A stretch of 64,000 nt of DNA from Puffinus mauretanicus (GCA_023333565.1 JAJKFH010000209.1:1658001-1722000); one strand, 5' to 3'; counted from the first letter of the stretch, positions 25,085 through 37,833 are shown. The notes: generated from the letters alone by a model not told the origin. Numbers and translations are program-made.

Positions 25085-28000
25085 GGCACAGTTTAGTATA
25101 AAGTGTCAAAAAATATGTCTCAATCAAGCCTGCCTGGATTTCTTAGAATATTTTTATCAGGGGAAGTAAGGTTTTAACTTGCTTTGTTTTGAAATTCAAC
25201 TTCTCGTGGTTTAGATATTTTTGCCAAACTTATTCATGGATAAATACTACTGCCTTTTTTAAAACTCCACTATTTGTCCTTTGAGAAATATTGATCGTAT
25301 TGAGTGAGAAGGAGTAAAAAGCCAAAATTCTTTAACTTACATAACAATGTTTTGGATTGCTTTTGAGTGGCTTCAGGAACACAAAACGAGCCATGCATGC
25401 ACACAGCTAATCATGCTGTAAATATTTTGCAGTTTTTCCAGTATGTTGTTGTTTGGGGTTTTTTTCCCAGTTTTTTAATATGACAGGTGTTGTGGGAAAT
25501 TAAATATTACTCATTTATTTATTATTGTGGCTGCTGCGAGAACCCTGTGACTTTAACTTTCTTAATCTCATTTTTGTCTATTAAACAATAATCTATATCA
25601 TAGTATCCACAGACTGTCACGATGGAGCAGCCTTTGCTCACTTAAAGCTGAGGAAAGAATGAATCTGAAGATTAAATTATCTTCTCACCACAGGATTAAG
25701 TAGTCCTACCAGACTAGGGTTGTGCAGCGCTGATAGAGCTGGTAGCTAATTTTTCCATGTAACTGCTTAGAGTGTAGGTGTTTAATGGATTAAAAAAAAT
25801 AGCATTAGCAATAGCATCTCGTGCTATCAGTACTCAAACTGTACCTCCTGGACATTAAGCTCTTCCCTTAAGTTAAAATACACACTGCATGTTAAATATC
25901 CAGGAGAGAAACAGTACTGACTCTCAGTCACATACCAATACATCTAATAATGAACGGAATTCTTTCATCTTTTACAGTTACAGTATAATGCATTTTCTAT
26001 CAATCAGCACTTTCATCATGCTTGTTTATACAGTAGGTTACACGGTGACAAAGACAAAGCGTGTACATAAAATCTAGCTTATTTATTTTTTAATGTAATA
26101 ACCTTTTATAACATCTGTCACACTATTTGGATTATGCTGCACTGAATTATTTTACCTAGTCCAAAATTAAATGAAACATCTTCTGCTTCTATGTTAACAA
26201 GAGCATTGTAGTTATGAAACATGCGATGTGTTTTGTTTCTGCATCAGTCCTGCACTGTCCAGGAACGTATCCAGCCCCAGTCCAGGCAGCAGCGACTGCC
26301 AGCCTAGAACAGGTGATGGGTATTAACTAGCCGTGCCTGCACCAGTGTCGCACAGCTAGAGGACTCCCTCAGTCTATTAATTCACTTGACAAAAGAAAGG
26401 GAGTAGCACGAACTGGATTTCAGTGCCTAGCAAATTGGACTCTAGATTCCCCTTGATATTACATGTACTTATGGAAATAATTATGCAAATCCTTTTCAGC
26501 TATATCATCTTTAAATAGAAATCAGATTACATAAAGAAGATTGTAATCTCCTCCAGTAACCATTCTAGCTGAAAAGGCAATAATACAGGACCAAGAAGCA
26601 TACTTGTTGAACATTTTAGTCCAATAAAATGGTGTTGCCTTTTGGCGGATCCAGTTGCCTAGTGCCAAACCTGGTTGATACCTGCTGTTGTACACTTCTA
26701 AAAGCTTAGCCGCAGCAGACCAAGTATCAAAAGGCAAGTTCTTTATAAACAATTCCTTGTTTTTTACTATGCATATTCATGTAATTTCGGATACACAGAC
26801 ACCTGATCAGTGTTCATTAATAATGAGAAATGGTTTAAATCACCTCATTTAAAACATTTGCTCTATGATCCACAAATGACTAATATTTGCTGAAGTTTAC
26901 ATAATACAAATGATGTGCATGTGTTGTGTAAATGAGAGATTAAAATATGAAACTAACAATATGCAAACATATGCATGGAAATGCTGAGGACCTGTTAGCT
27001 GAAACAGTGATTTCACACCTTTATTATTTTCTTTAAGCTGTCTCCAATTGTATTTTTGCTTTGTTTTCTTACAGAGCATGTTCTCGGATTTGGCAAAGGC
27101 ACCCATGTTTTAAACATTCCTTATTCTTGTTTAATTTTTTATACTTAGCCCAGTTATTAACATTTTTAGTATGAGCTGCTATAGCAGTTTTCTTGGCTGA
27201 ATATAAAGCAAAGAAAGCTTAATGTTTAGGATGCAATTTGCTAATAGCTGTGCATAATTTATGTATGTCTTGTAAACACCTTTGTCAGAATATGTGCTGA
27301 ACTCTCCTCTTTCAGTAAAAGGTGCATTTTTGGCCGTATCAGAAGTTCTATTTCTATGAATGTTTTATACGTAAGAGGGAAAGGGAATTAGCTTAACTAT
27401 ATGTAGGGTACATCTATGAGGGGATGCCTGTGTGTTAAATTTTTTTTTTTTATTTACTGTACCAGCTACTAAAACATAAATAATCACTATAGTAACTATT
27501 ACATTTAATACCTAATACAGGTTTTCAGAGAATACAGGTTTTAAAGAGATTTATTTGCCAATGTGTCTGTAGATTAGAATACATTTTTATAGAGTATATA
27601 AGCAATATACAGCTAAAATATTTAGAAAGTCATAATAAAGTAATTTTGAAAGACGCTCCTGTTTTTATTACTGTTTTCTCTGTTCTTTTTTTTTTTAACA
27701 ATAAATAACAGCTCAGGAAATAAAAGGTATTTTCAGCTTGAAAAAACTATGGACTGTATGAACATTGTGGCTGTTCTTGTTTGTGTGCTATTTCACTGCT
27801 CCTGTTGGTTGATGCAATAAAAATCAAGTTACTGGTATTGTGTTGTAAGGGAGTTACATCTAATTGTTTTTCTAAGGTGAAATTCTCATGTTTTCACGTG
27901 TAATAGCATTTCAGGCCCATATATGAGACAGAATCCACAATGAGAGAGAGAAGAAATAAACTGTACAGGAAACATAATTATGAAATTATTTCCTTGTTGG

Positions 28001-28401
28001 TGGTTTTTTTTTTTTTCCAAAGGAGAGCCTCAGTGTTACTTGCTGAAGTAACATATTTGAAAAATAAGATACCACTGACTTGAATGAGACAAAGGCAGAT
28101 CGAGCTTCAGATGAGAGAGTGTTAGTGAATATTACTGTACAAGTGAACATTGTGAGTGAGTGAATATTACGATATATAATCATTTGCTAACTGCCTGCAT
28201 AGATATGTCACCCAGAAGGCTACGTGCTTGGTACCTACATCTCTTATGATATGTCATGAGAAGGTTGTATGCTTAAAAAAAAATAAAATTAAAAATGGCA
28301 TAGTGAGCATGATCATAACTGGGCACATAGAATTAAAGTTTAATTTTTTATAGCGAAAACTCTTTACAGTAGCTAATATTATCTATTTCTTTTCATTTTA
28401 G

Positions 28402-28548
28402 AGATACAATGTAGAAATGTCAATCAGGCACCCGAAAAAGATGGAACTGCTTAGTAAGGTTGAAGCTCTGAAGAAAAGTGGTGTTTTACTACCAAATGAT
28501 CTCCTTGAAAAAGTGGATTCAATTAATGAAAAATGGGAACTGCTTGGG
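28402..28548 (+). CDS. AKAP6: AKAP6 coding exon A (spectrin repeat, helix B/C junction)
   Basis: This exon is 147 bp, 49 codons, in phase 0 at both ends. The acceptor AG is at 28400-28401 after a T-rich tract. The donor GT is at 28549-28550, followed by attt, a weak match to the consensus. The peptide starts R-Y-N-V-E-M, carries H-P-K-K (residues 10-13), V-L-L-P-N-D-L-L (28-35) and V-D-S-I-N-E-K-W-E-L-L-G (38-49). The I-N-x-x-W-x-L-L block is the classic start of spectrin-repeat helix C. I recognise the peptide as AKAP6/mAKAP, roughly residues 1000-1050 of the approximately 2,300-residue protein (from memory). AKAP6 scaffolds PKA, phosphodiesterase 4D3 and other signalling enzymes at the nuclear envelope. 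The open frame runs a few codons past the donor into the intron, but exon B continues the known protein exactly from Gly49. Confidence 0.93.
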
Positions 28549-30163
28549 GTATTTGCATTTTTATTACTGTTTGTGGGTTATGTGTACAGTTTTGTGTGTT
28601 GAAGTACGCTGTCTGTCTGATTTCTAATTTGAGGCACAAATATCTCTCTCTTTCAATTCACCACGTACATTTCAAACAAGCTACTCATGCTATTATAAAA
28701 ACTCCATAGTATTTTCCTCTTCTGTTGATTTTTTTTTATTCCATGCTTGTCTCCTGTCTGACTTTAATAATTTTAGTTCTTTAATACATAAAAAATGTAA
28801 GTAAAATATGCCATGTATTACGGGTATGCACCAAGTCAACTATAATGCAGTATATCTGATATACACTGACTGTCATGCTTGAGTGAATGTTAATAGAATT
28901 TATTCTGAAGGTACATGTTAGAGACATCTACTGTTTAACTATTTACTATACCCTTAAGATGAAAAGTGGGGTTGTCGCTGCATATTTCAGGTCACACTGA
29001 TGGCTCAAAAACAAATATGCAGATTCAGTACAAATCTGAATACCTGAAGCTAAGAATACAGCCAGGATATGTTTCATGCTGCTGTATTCAGCTCACTTTT
29101 GACAAAAGCCAAAAAAGTTTCATGTAATTCATTTCATGCTATGATGGGCTGGGTCTCAGCCAAAGAGTGAGATAGAAGAATCTGGCAAAAAAAGCAATAT
29201 AGTGATTCTGTTACCCAGAGACTAGTGATGGCACCGTGCAGGAGACACTATTGTCCTATTGTTGTAAAACAGCTGAGAGAGAGAGAGGTCAAACTATATA
29301 TTTTTCCATCCACTTCTCTCCTTAATTGCCTTCACTTCAAATCAAGGGTAAGATAAATTTATAAATTACTTTAAATGATTAATTATAGATGTGTGATATT
29401 AGCAATACAGTTACATTGCATAATTTTGCATGCTATTATCTTAGTTTAAAAAGCATTTCTAATATATTACGAGCAAGCTATACGTGCAACCTGCCAACAG
29501 CATTTTAAATACTGACTTGTGTCACTTTAGCTTATTTGGTAATGCAATAGCCATTTTACAGAGGGTGGGGCTTTTTTAGTTCAGCACAGTTGTTTCTAAT
29601 CGCTTGATTCTCTAAATGTGCAAATTGTCAGAAAATGTTAAAAGTTGCCGTATGACTAGTGAGCTTATTACTTTTTAATTTTAATCTGCAGCATCACCAC
29701 AAGCATTTTAAAACTACTTGAACATTAATAAATTTACTCATAAAAATGGGACTTATTATCCTATTCTTTTACATCTGATCATGACAACTTATATTTTTAA
29801 AATAATTTCAGTTGTAAGCCTTGCATTTATGACTTTCAATGTATTTAATCAGGTTAATTCAGTGGCACTGATTAGAGCTGGTAGGATATGAAACTATGAG
29901 ATAAGTAACTGAGCATCATTCTAAAAAACTAGAAAAACTCTGTCTTAAAAAAAAAATTGAAGCCCTCCACTTCTCAATATGTTAAAATCAAAATATACCT
30001 CTGGATTAAGTTTTGCCATTAATTTCAGCATTTACAGAAAAATAAAATATAACTGTAACAGTTTTTCTGCTAAATGCAATTTCATGAATAATAAGCAGAG
30101 TTTGATAGAGTTTTGTTTAATTTAATAAAAACCTCTGCAGAAACTAACGGCACTAGGCATACT

Positions 30164-30199
30164 GTTTTAATTGGCATGATTACGTTTTAATTGGCATGA
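30164..30199. repeat. Tandem duplication, 16-bp units
   Basis: gttttaattggcatga at 30164-30179 and again, identical, at 30184-30199. The copies are separated by four bases. Confidence 0.9.
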
Positions 30200-31339
30200 A
30201 AAAAATTAAAGACAAGGATTTTAACTTCTAACAATGGTAAAATAGAGGGATATGGTTTTTAATATTACTTTCATCTAAGGTGAACAGTGTGGAATGGAAA
30301 TACATTAGAATGAAATGTCAGTGGTGCGTACAGTTTAATCTGTGAAATTTTGTCCCCTGTGCTGAATATTACTCTGTCTCAATTGCATATTAAACAACCC
30401 TATCAAGGCAGGCATTGGCATCTGCTGTGCTGACACAAATTGTGAATTAAATGAAATTGATGTCCTCTGTCGTATATTTATGAAGACGGACCATTCTCTG
30501 AAGTATTCTGTTTATGAAGAATTTATGATTGCAAACTGTTCCAGAACAAAAAAGTGGCAATAAATTCTTTTTTGTGACCCTACCCTCCAAGGGCATTGAT
30601 TTCACCTCCTGCTGCTACTTTTGTTACAGCATAAAAAACAATAGCTAGCGCTGGATTCCACTGAGGGTCTTCAAATTATCAATATTTGCACCATGAAAAT
30701 AGAAGGGTGTTGCCAAGAAAACATGTTTTTCAGTTATGATCTCCTAAAGACGTTATTTACAGAATGCCAGCTAGTAGATTAATGTCTGTTAGTCTAATTT
30801 TATTTGTGTTATAAGGCTTATTTTTGGAAGCTAACTTCATTGTTATAAATTATATTCCAGTAACTTTATAAAGCATGTATTTTCAACAGACAGCCACACT
30901 GGGTCACCTAAAACTGTATCTTCATGTTACAACAATTAACCACTGCTAATTATCAGTTTAAAAGGTTATTGGATGTGATTGTCAGTGTATATTCAGTATT
31001 CTACAATCAGTAACACAGATCTAGTGCTTATAATAAGTGTCAGCCTGACAGCCTCTTATAGGTCAGATAAAATACTGCTTGGCATAGAAGAAGTAGGCAA
31101 CAGCGTATCTCCCTTGTGATGTTAGAGGATTGCCTTTCAAAATACTGAAAAGGAAGGTAACTTTCTATCCCTGGCCTCTTCAGAATATTCATTATGCTCA
31201 CAGCGTCCACTATCAAAATGTTATTCAATTGTTCTTTTATTAGAAATACTACTTTGAAAAGCTGAAGTAAATTAGTTTCATTAGCGATCAGAGGTGAATG
31301 TTTATTCTGGTCCATTATTTTTAAAGTGGATGCTTAACA

Positions 31340-31475
31340 TGGAGAACTTAAATCCAAATTTAGTTGTCTAAATAATTGGCCTGATGTTCAGGAACATTGA
31401 GGCTTTGCAATTTCTAGCTTATTGGCCTCTGAATGAGTTCAGCCACTTTTAAAAGCAAACCAGCTGTTTTGTGAC
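31340..31475. repeat. Ancient amniote interspersed repeat fragment
   Basis: The run 'aaatccaaatttag.tgtctaaata' followed by 'ggcctgatgttcag' and later 'ccacttttaaaag' follows the word order of an old repeat with 'taggtgcctaaat' and 'ggcctgattttcagag' blocks, widespread in turtles, crocodilians and birds as I recall it. Family name not assigned. Confidence 0.45.
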
Positions 31476-32006
31476 CTAACTGCTCCTGTGTACAACCTCA
31501 GGGCTACAAGTTTGGAAACTATGACCTCACAGTTCATACCTCAAAAAATATTTCAGTATTTCAGTGTTTCCCCAAAAACTTAGACAGTACCTTGGATAAG
31601 AGTTTGGTGAACTCAGTGCTTGTCTTATTTTCTGTTGCTGCCTAGAAACCAGTAACTCTCATGGTCATAAGTGTCTAAAGCCACAGGACAAATTCTGTAG
31701 AGTAACTACTTTTAAAAGTTATGTACCATTTTGTCTCCTCTGTCCATAGTTGCTCTTAATAAACATTGATTTATCCTGCTTCCAGCAAAGTCAGTGACCC
31801 AGAGAGAACAGCATAAGTGAGAAACAAGAATACAAAAAATGAAACTGATTGAAACAAGGAAACAAAGAAAGAAATTGATTGATATTAGTAGAATTATTTA
31901 AAAAAACACATCTCTAGTCATCTAACAGATGCTTCTTGTTGCACATTAATCTGTATATGTTTGGGTACATAAGACTAATCTATGTTTTCTTTATCTGATG
32001 CATTAG

Positions 32007-32231
32007 AAAACCCTAGGAGAGAAGATCCAAGACACAATGGTAGGGCACAGTGGGTTAGGTCCACGTGACCTGCTCTCGCCTGAAAGCGGCAGCCTGGTAA
32101 GGCAGCTGGAGGTCAGGATCAAAGAGCTGAAAGGGTGGCTGAGAGATACAGAGCTTTTCATCTTCAATTCCTGTCTGAGACAAGAAAATGAAGGAACAAT
32201 GAATGCTGAGAAACAACTGCAATATTTTAAG
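32007..32231 (+). CDS. AKAP6: AKAP6 coding exon B (end of one spectrin repeat, helix A of the next)
   Basis: This exon is 225 bp, 75 codons, in phase 0 at both ends. The acceptor AG is at 32005-32006; the donor gtaata at 32232 follows AAG. Residues 1-11 (K-T-L-G-E-K-I-Q-D-T-M) complete helix C begun in exon A. Residues 15-30 form a Gly/Ser/Pro-rich linker containing S-P-E-S-G-S. Residues 30-50 (L-V-R-Q-L-E-V..W44-L) make helix A of the next repeat, with Trp44 at the conserved position. Residues 68-75 (E-K-Q-L-Q-Y-F-K) start helix B. In mammals the repeat starting here maps to the region that targets mAKAP to the nuclear envelope through nesprin-1alpha; that role is inferred by homology. The first in-frame ATG at 32037 is internal and not a translation start. 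Confidence 0.95.
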
Positions 32232-34671
32232 GTAATAAAAAAACAATCATAGTTTTCATAGAGAGACTCCTCTTTATGGTAGGATAAAATATTTATCTTC
32301 TACATAACATAATGCGATGCATGTACATATGTAATCATATATTCATATTTTTACTTCCATTTATGTACTATGTGTTCATTCATGTTGTTTTTATTGAATC
32401 TTTACAATAATATTTATTCCTTAGACTTTTTGCAAAAGAAAGTTTAGAGGACTAATCACACCACAATTAGAAAAGCAGTAGCATTCTTTCATTCTACTTC
32501 ACTGTAAAGCTGAGTTTTGTCACGAAAAGGTTCACTCTGAATTTCACTCCCTACATCAGTTAAATTAATTAGTGTTGTGTGACCATCAGTTTAATAGCCT
32601 ATTTCTCTGCACATATGAGTCAAGAATAGCCTATTTGAGGTCACATTTACAGAGATATAAATTTAGCATATGTGAGAAAACATTCTAGTTTGTGGTGAAT
32701 AGATATGTGGAAAAAGACATATACACTATGAGATTTGCATTAATCTAGGCCACGTCTTAAGCCTAAGCCTGAAGATTTATTGAAAGGAGGGAAAAGAATT
32801 GTAGTCACCACGCTATAGTCAGATGGATAAGCTCCTTCAACTGAAGGCCAGCATTCAGCTTTGCAACTGACTTAATGGAGGTGGTATGTTTTGTTCCAGT
32901 CCCCAAAAGTAGTGGGACCATTTAGAAAAGAGGGCTATTAAGTTAGCAAACAAACCTGGTAGAACCATGCAATTTTCTTCTGTTCATAGCTATCACTTCT
33001 AAATAAACCCTCACCTGAATCATCATTACAGGTCACTTTACTCTGCAAGTGATCTTTGACCAAAGAATAAGAAAGGAATCACGAGTAATTGTTGAGCTTT
33101 AGAGGTAAAGAGGTTTTTCTCTTCCACTAGTACATCAGGGTGTCTAGGGCAACATCACTCTTAAGGTGATGGACAATTTATTAAATACTCACCTCAAAGG
33201 GCATGTTGCAAACACTTCTAAACATACTTTTTTATACAAGCGTTCAAGAAAAAAACAGCAGAAAAATTTCTGTCTTCCCAATTAGTCATTCCTTAACTCT
33301 TCCTTTTCCAATCATGAGGATTAGTGAGAAGGTTGTATCAATGTAGATAAAGTTGGTAGGGTTTTTTTCAGGTTCCTGAGCATGTCCATTTGAATGCAAT
33401 TTTAAGTTTTCTTATGACATCTTTTTTTTTTTTTTTCAATGATTTGTGGTCTTCTGCTAATGGGGAAAAAAATCATGCTGATTCTGTTTGTTCTATCAGC
33501 AAACTTCAAAGCTAGTGATTATGAAGGACTATTGATAGACCTGCAGGACTTCACAGCAATAGATCCATGTTTTCCATAGGAAATGCTGGATGCTTTTTAT
33601 TTCTGTGGAAAATTATGGCATTTATTTAAGTGCATGACTATGGATTTAAAAATCTAATTTCAGACAAACTTGTTTTTAAATATACATTTATATATATTTG
33701 GCTAAGACTTTTATATATAAATATGAAGAGAAATACCATACCAATGTTACTTACGTATTTGAAATGTGCATAAATCTCTCAGATGAAATCTTTTAATATA
33801 TATATGACATGATGTCATGCCAAGAGCTCTAGAGATGTTAAACAGAATAGTACCACCCACCATGATGTAACCAGAGTATTTCATTACTCGGTTGATTATC
33901 TATTAATTACATAAATAATACATTAATTATTTTCAAAATGGTAGCCATTAGAGTATAAAAAATAATTACCTATCAAATATGGTGAGAGCACATCTCTTTG
34001 TCATATATATTAAACCATCTTTGTCTCATTAAATCTGAAATCCACTATAAGTAAGTTTTCCATTCTTCACTGATCTCCTGGGGAAGTGTATAAAAGAGAA
34101 AATGGATATAATTAACAATACTGCAATGTATAATACATATATTTGAGAAAGAACATTTAGAACATTTTCAAAAACATTAGCTATGCCACTAGTAGGAAAC
34201 CTGCTGGGGTTTAGTTTGACTTACTTTCTACTTAACTTAAGAGTTTAACCTTATTACTGCTTTCACTGTGGTAAGTGAATCGTTGTTTCTTAATGGAAAT
34301 TTATTGTGCTGCACCATCCCTGTTATACACATAGCCACTGTACACAGAGAAACAATTTTAATAAAATAAACTCAACAATGCTGTTGATTTTCATTCCATA
34401 ATGTTATGTTTTAAATTACACTTATGCCTTAGGAAAAACAGTTATTTCATTTTTCAGGTGTTTTCCTTTCATTTGCAATTGGAGGATGAATTGAATGTAT
34501 AGTTCACATGCAGTTGGGACCCAAGATGAAAACAATGTGGTGGGAGGAGGGGTTCTTAAATTCACTAGTAGGAAATTATTTTGACTTCTTTGTTTTCTTT
34601 TATAAAAAAATCATGCCATATTAATTTGAGTGTTCTTTTTATTAAAGAATGTACTACTTTCTTTTGGGATA

Positions 34672-34937
34672 TAGCTCTGCAATAATACTACTTAGCATTT
34701 CTATAATACTATCCAGTCAAGGAGCTGTACATGCTGTACAAACATTAATGAACTAAGGTTCTTTAACCTTTAAGGTAGGTATTATTATCCCCTTTTTAGA
34801 AATGAGGGAAATAAAATGCACGGAGATTAAGTGACTTTTTCAGGTTTTCACAGAAAGCCAATGGCTGTGGTAGGGTAGAACCCAGCTGTGGTGACCCTTT
34901 GGCGCTAACCACAAGGCAGCCCTTCCTTCCTTCCTCT
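34672..34937 (-). mobile_element. L2/MIR-family retroposon 3' fragment
   Basis: The + strand shows 'gctgtacaaacattaatgaa', 'ggtaggtattattatcccc', 'gagattaagtgactttttcagg', 'agaacccagctg' and 'cgctaaccacaaggcagccc' in that order. This is the complement of the standard L2/MIR-type tail ('..gtgacttaacctctctgtg.., ..ggggataataatacctacc..'). The element is therefore on the minus strand, ending at the lower coordinate. It is old but clearly aligned over most of its length. Confidence 0.7.
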
Positions 34938-36300
34938 AGGTTACTTCTCAATATAGTCCATTTTCCTATGTGATGAAAAGAGACTGCTTCCTTGCATTTA
35001 CCGCTGTTTCTTGTTTATATTCAAAGTTCAAATCCTGCTGAGTATGTTTGGCTGATTTTTTTCCATTCTTATTAGCATATTTAGATATTAGAATTACTAG
35101 AATATTATTAGTTAAGGTCATTGCCCAGCTAATGTAAGGTCCTGTATTTCTTAGTTTTGTGGAAACTGTGTGGTATACTTTGGTCAGCCCAATGAGCTCT
35201 GTGCAACACAACGTGCAGCCGGTCTGCAGAGCCATTTTGTTACTCATTCCACCAGCTTTCAGTGCTCCTGGCTGCCTCAAACATTTTCATATTTAGTTAC
35301 GAAGGAGAGGCACGAACTTTGCTTCAGTCTATAGTGACACTTGCTGGCCATTCCACAGCAGCATTAAGCGTGCGTCCAAGAGTAGCCCAACCCGGGCTCC
35401 TGTCAAGAAGGGGGAAAAAGTGAACACAGGTTGCCCAGCTGTAAACGGGGAAGTGTGGGTGTCTTATTCCTGGTTTGTTTTCTTTTGTTGCAACATGAAA
35501 AACCCATGAATGTGGACTAAGAAAATCAAAGATTGACTTAAAATTCATGAGATCTTCATAACTACAAACATACATTTATTTTATTTATTCATCCTTTTTA
35601 TTTCTGTTCTGCCTTTTGAGTCCCTTGAGTTCATGTTTTCTAGCTTTTCACAGAAATATGAGGGCCAGAACCAGAAACCTACTTTTTAAATTAAATACAA
35701 GATTCTCAGGTAAACACATAATTCTAGCAGCTGAAAAACCTAATGTCATGAGACTAATAATTGGCACAACTGATTTCCTAACCTAATGATGTATGGCAAT
35801 TTTGTGGGTCAGGAGAGATTTGGAGCAGGAAAGAATGAGGAGCAATAATAAAATGAATTCACATTCTTTCATGAAAGTTTTAGTAAATTTCATCTGAGTA
35901 AGGTCTAGCCAGAAATCTGTGTGCTTGTTGGCTTGTAAGTAGAAGTGTTCTGCCACATTTGCTTTTATGTGTCTGGGACTTCAAAAAGCATGCTGTTTTC
36001 TCTGCAAAATGCCCTCCAAAAGACAGCAAGGGAGCCTAAATAATTAGTCATATATTTCTGTCACTTGCAATAAAACCTATGACTTTGAGTGTTCAATATA
36101 GAGAGATGACCCATCAGCATCCAAAAGGTAGTTGTTACGGCTGTGACTCATAGACCAGCTACTCCAGAACAAGCGTAGACTTGCGCATATCGGTCCATCT
36201 CAGAATCCCTTCTCAATCATGTAGAACTGGGAAAGCTTCTGTTGCTTTCGGTAACGCGGTTTATAAAGGATCCTGTTCTCCTTTCCATCCAAACCAAGTA

Positions 36301-36372
36301 TGATGCAATGTCATTTAAAAAAAGGTATTTCTCAGCACCATCTCTTATTTCTCCAATGCCTAAAGCAACTGA
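36301..36372. repeat. Local duplication, copy 1 (72 bp)
   Basis: Near-identical to 36876-36949. The copies share 'tgatgcaatgtcattt' at the start, 'ctcagcaccatctcttattt' and 'ctccaatgcctaaagcaact' further on, differing only in a short t/a homopolymer stretch. Flanks on both sides are unrelated, so this is a discrete dispersed duplication rather than a longer tandem array. Confidence 0.95.
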
Positions 36373-36875
36373 GCAACCAAGTTTGGAGGGATTTCCCACC
36401 CTGTTCAGAACAGGATTTTAGCAGAGGTTTTCTGCTAAATGGTGTTCTTTGGCAACAATAATGTTGCATTTCATGTAGTTTTCTAATCTGGTTTTATTTG
36501 AAGCAACAAGCAACATGCTATATATATTGTCATAGCTGTCTCCTAAATCTGTATTTGGGCCTTTAAAAAAGAGAGACCTGATTTTCAGCAGTACTGAAAG
36601 CTTGTGGTTCTCATTGACTTTGGTCAATGTGTTCATTAAAGAAATCAAACTGCTTATTCGTACCAAAAACTTTGGAAATGTTGGAAATGTTTTCTTATTT
36701 AATATTTCTAAAAGGCAATGGTCTATTGAATTCCATGGCTAGTAGTATTTGTAGCCGTTTCTGTGTCTTGTAAACAGTGTAAATTATCTGACGTTTGTAA
36801 CTATTTCTAATGACTAGACTCGCTCAGAACTGTATGTTTTCATCTTCTACTAAATTTGTGACTGAGCATACCAGA

Positions 36876-36949
36876 TGATGCAATGTCATTTTAAAAAAAA
36901 AGTATTTCTCAGCACCATCTCTTATTTCTCCAATGCCTAAAGCAACTGA
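36876..36949. repeat. Local duplication, copy 2 (74 bp)
   Basis: Second copy of the block at 36301-36372, same orientation, 575 bp downstream, with two extra bases in the a-run. It has no target-site duplication, inverted termini or poly(A) tail of its own. The first 18 bases, counted from 36874, recur exactly at 40404-40421. Confidence 0.95.
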
Positions 36950-37224
36950 ACTTTCTGATTAAACAATATAGGTTGCATTGTTAATTAATAATCAATCAAT
37001 TAATCAGTACTTCTCATGATGTTTTTCATTCTAATGGAAAAGTTTGCATAAGAGTCAGCACTGCACATCTTACAAATGATTCAATTAAACATAATTCTAT
37101 CAAATAAAACACAAGTGAGTTTGGGAGCATGTAAGATTATGGCCAAACTGAAATCAAAGTAAAGTATTAACTTTGAGTAAAGGTTTGGAGGCTCAGAGAT
37201 TGGAGAAAAGTGCTGGCTGTTCCT

Positions 37225-37440
37225 ACAGGTGCCAGGACTCGCTTTTGCTACTGCATTTTGGATCCTTTACAATTTTTGGAATGATGTTCCTGGCAGAGCT
37301 GCAATCAAAGAATTACAGAAATTCAATGTGCATGTAACAAAAGTATGCAAAACAGTTTCCAATAGAAAGTCCAAAAGGAGTCAAGCAGGATTTAATCCTT
37401 TTTATACCTCTAAGAAGATGAAAAAAATTTGTAATAATTT
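37225..37440 (-). mobile_element. Decayed L2-type LINE, C-terminal reverse-transcriptase segment
   Basis: Read on the minus strand, one frame from 37353 down to 37229 gives F-V-T-C, then N-F-C-N-S-L-I-A-A-L-P, then a stop, R-I-Q-N-A-V-A. This is the well-known block of L2/CR1-group LINE proteins (…LDYCNSLL.GLP…LQ.IQNAAAR…). Just upstream, near 37410-37370, a second frame reads F-H-L-L-R-G-I-K-R-I-K, matching the preceding 'FHLR.I..IR' block, so a frameshift separates them. The 83-codon + strand frame at 37229-37480 is a shadow. The copy has no intact ORF and no function now. The lack of avian CR1 3' repeats suggests an ancient L2 copy rather than a bird-specific CR1. Confidence 0.7.
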
Positions 37441-37833
37441 TAATAAATTTCTCAAAAAGAATGTGACTTCAGAGCCCTAAATCTTTTCACAGATGAAGAA
37501 ATGTTTACCTGAATTTTGTTTGGATTAAATTTTAACAAACAGGAAGGCATACTTAATACATAAGTAATAAATCTCATGAAAAACAGGTAGGATTCCAAAG
37601 TCAAATGTAGCCTGATGCCACTTACAATGGTTTGAAGCAAACTCAAACTGAATTTACATGACCCACCATCCCAAAGCAGCACTTCTGTAGACCACTTACA
37701 TGAGAAGCCACCTCTTTAGAGTAAAGCAGCTCTACATATTTTTTGCCAAAAAAGTGATATTTTGGCCCTAATACAATATGTGGCTTTATAGCTTTAATTT
37801 GATTTTAATATACTCAAATATCAATGCTCAATA

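Larger units (their letters stand above)
1..28401 (+). other. AKAP6: AKAP6 intron upstream of exon A (5' end outside window)
   Basis: Non-coding sequence ending in the acceptor at 28400-28401, which has a pyrimidine-rich tract just before it. I looked for a further upstream AKAP6 exon and found none I could support; the open frames here are short and lack spectrin-like heptads combined with good splice sites. Apart from the repeats listed separately (ancient repeat near 660, LINE fossil near 4.2 kb, AT-rich block near 6.2 kb, retroviral fossil near 9 kb, MIR/L2-like tail near 15.8 kb, solo LTR at 16.4 kb), the stretches 800-4100, 10000-15700 and 17000-28400 show only AT-rich unique sequence with homopolymer runs. 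Confidence 0.8.
28549..32006 (+). other. AKAP6: AKAP6 intron between exons A and B (3,458 bp)
   Basis: GT at 28549 and AG at 32005-32006 bound it. It is AT-rich unique sequence holding one 20-bp-period tandem duplication (30164-30199) and an old interspersed repeat fragment (31340-31475). The stretch 30330-30560 is rich in homeodomain and POU-type AT words and could be a conserved element, but nothing in the sequence alone proves that. No additional exon was seen. Confidence 0.85.

Noticed and set aside
34966..35280. 104-codon minus-strand ORF
   Set aside because: No domain or family was recognised, its composition resembles random AT-rich sequence, and it has no splice or promoter context.
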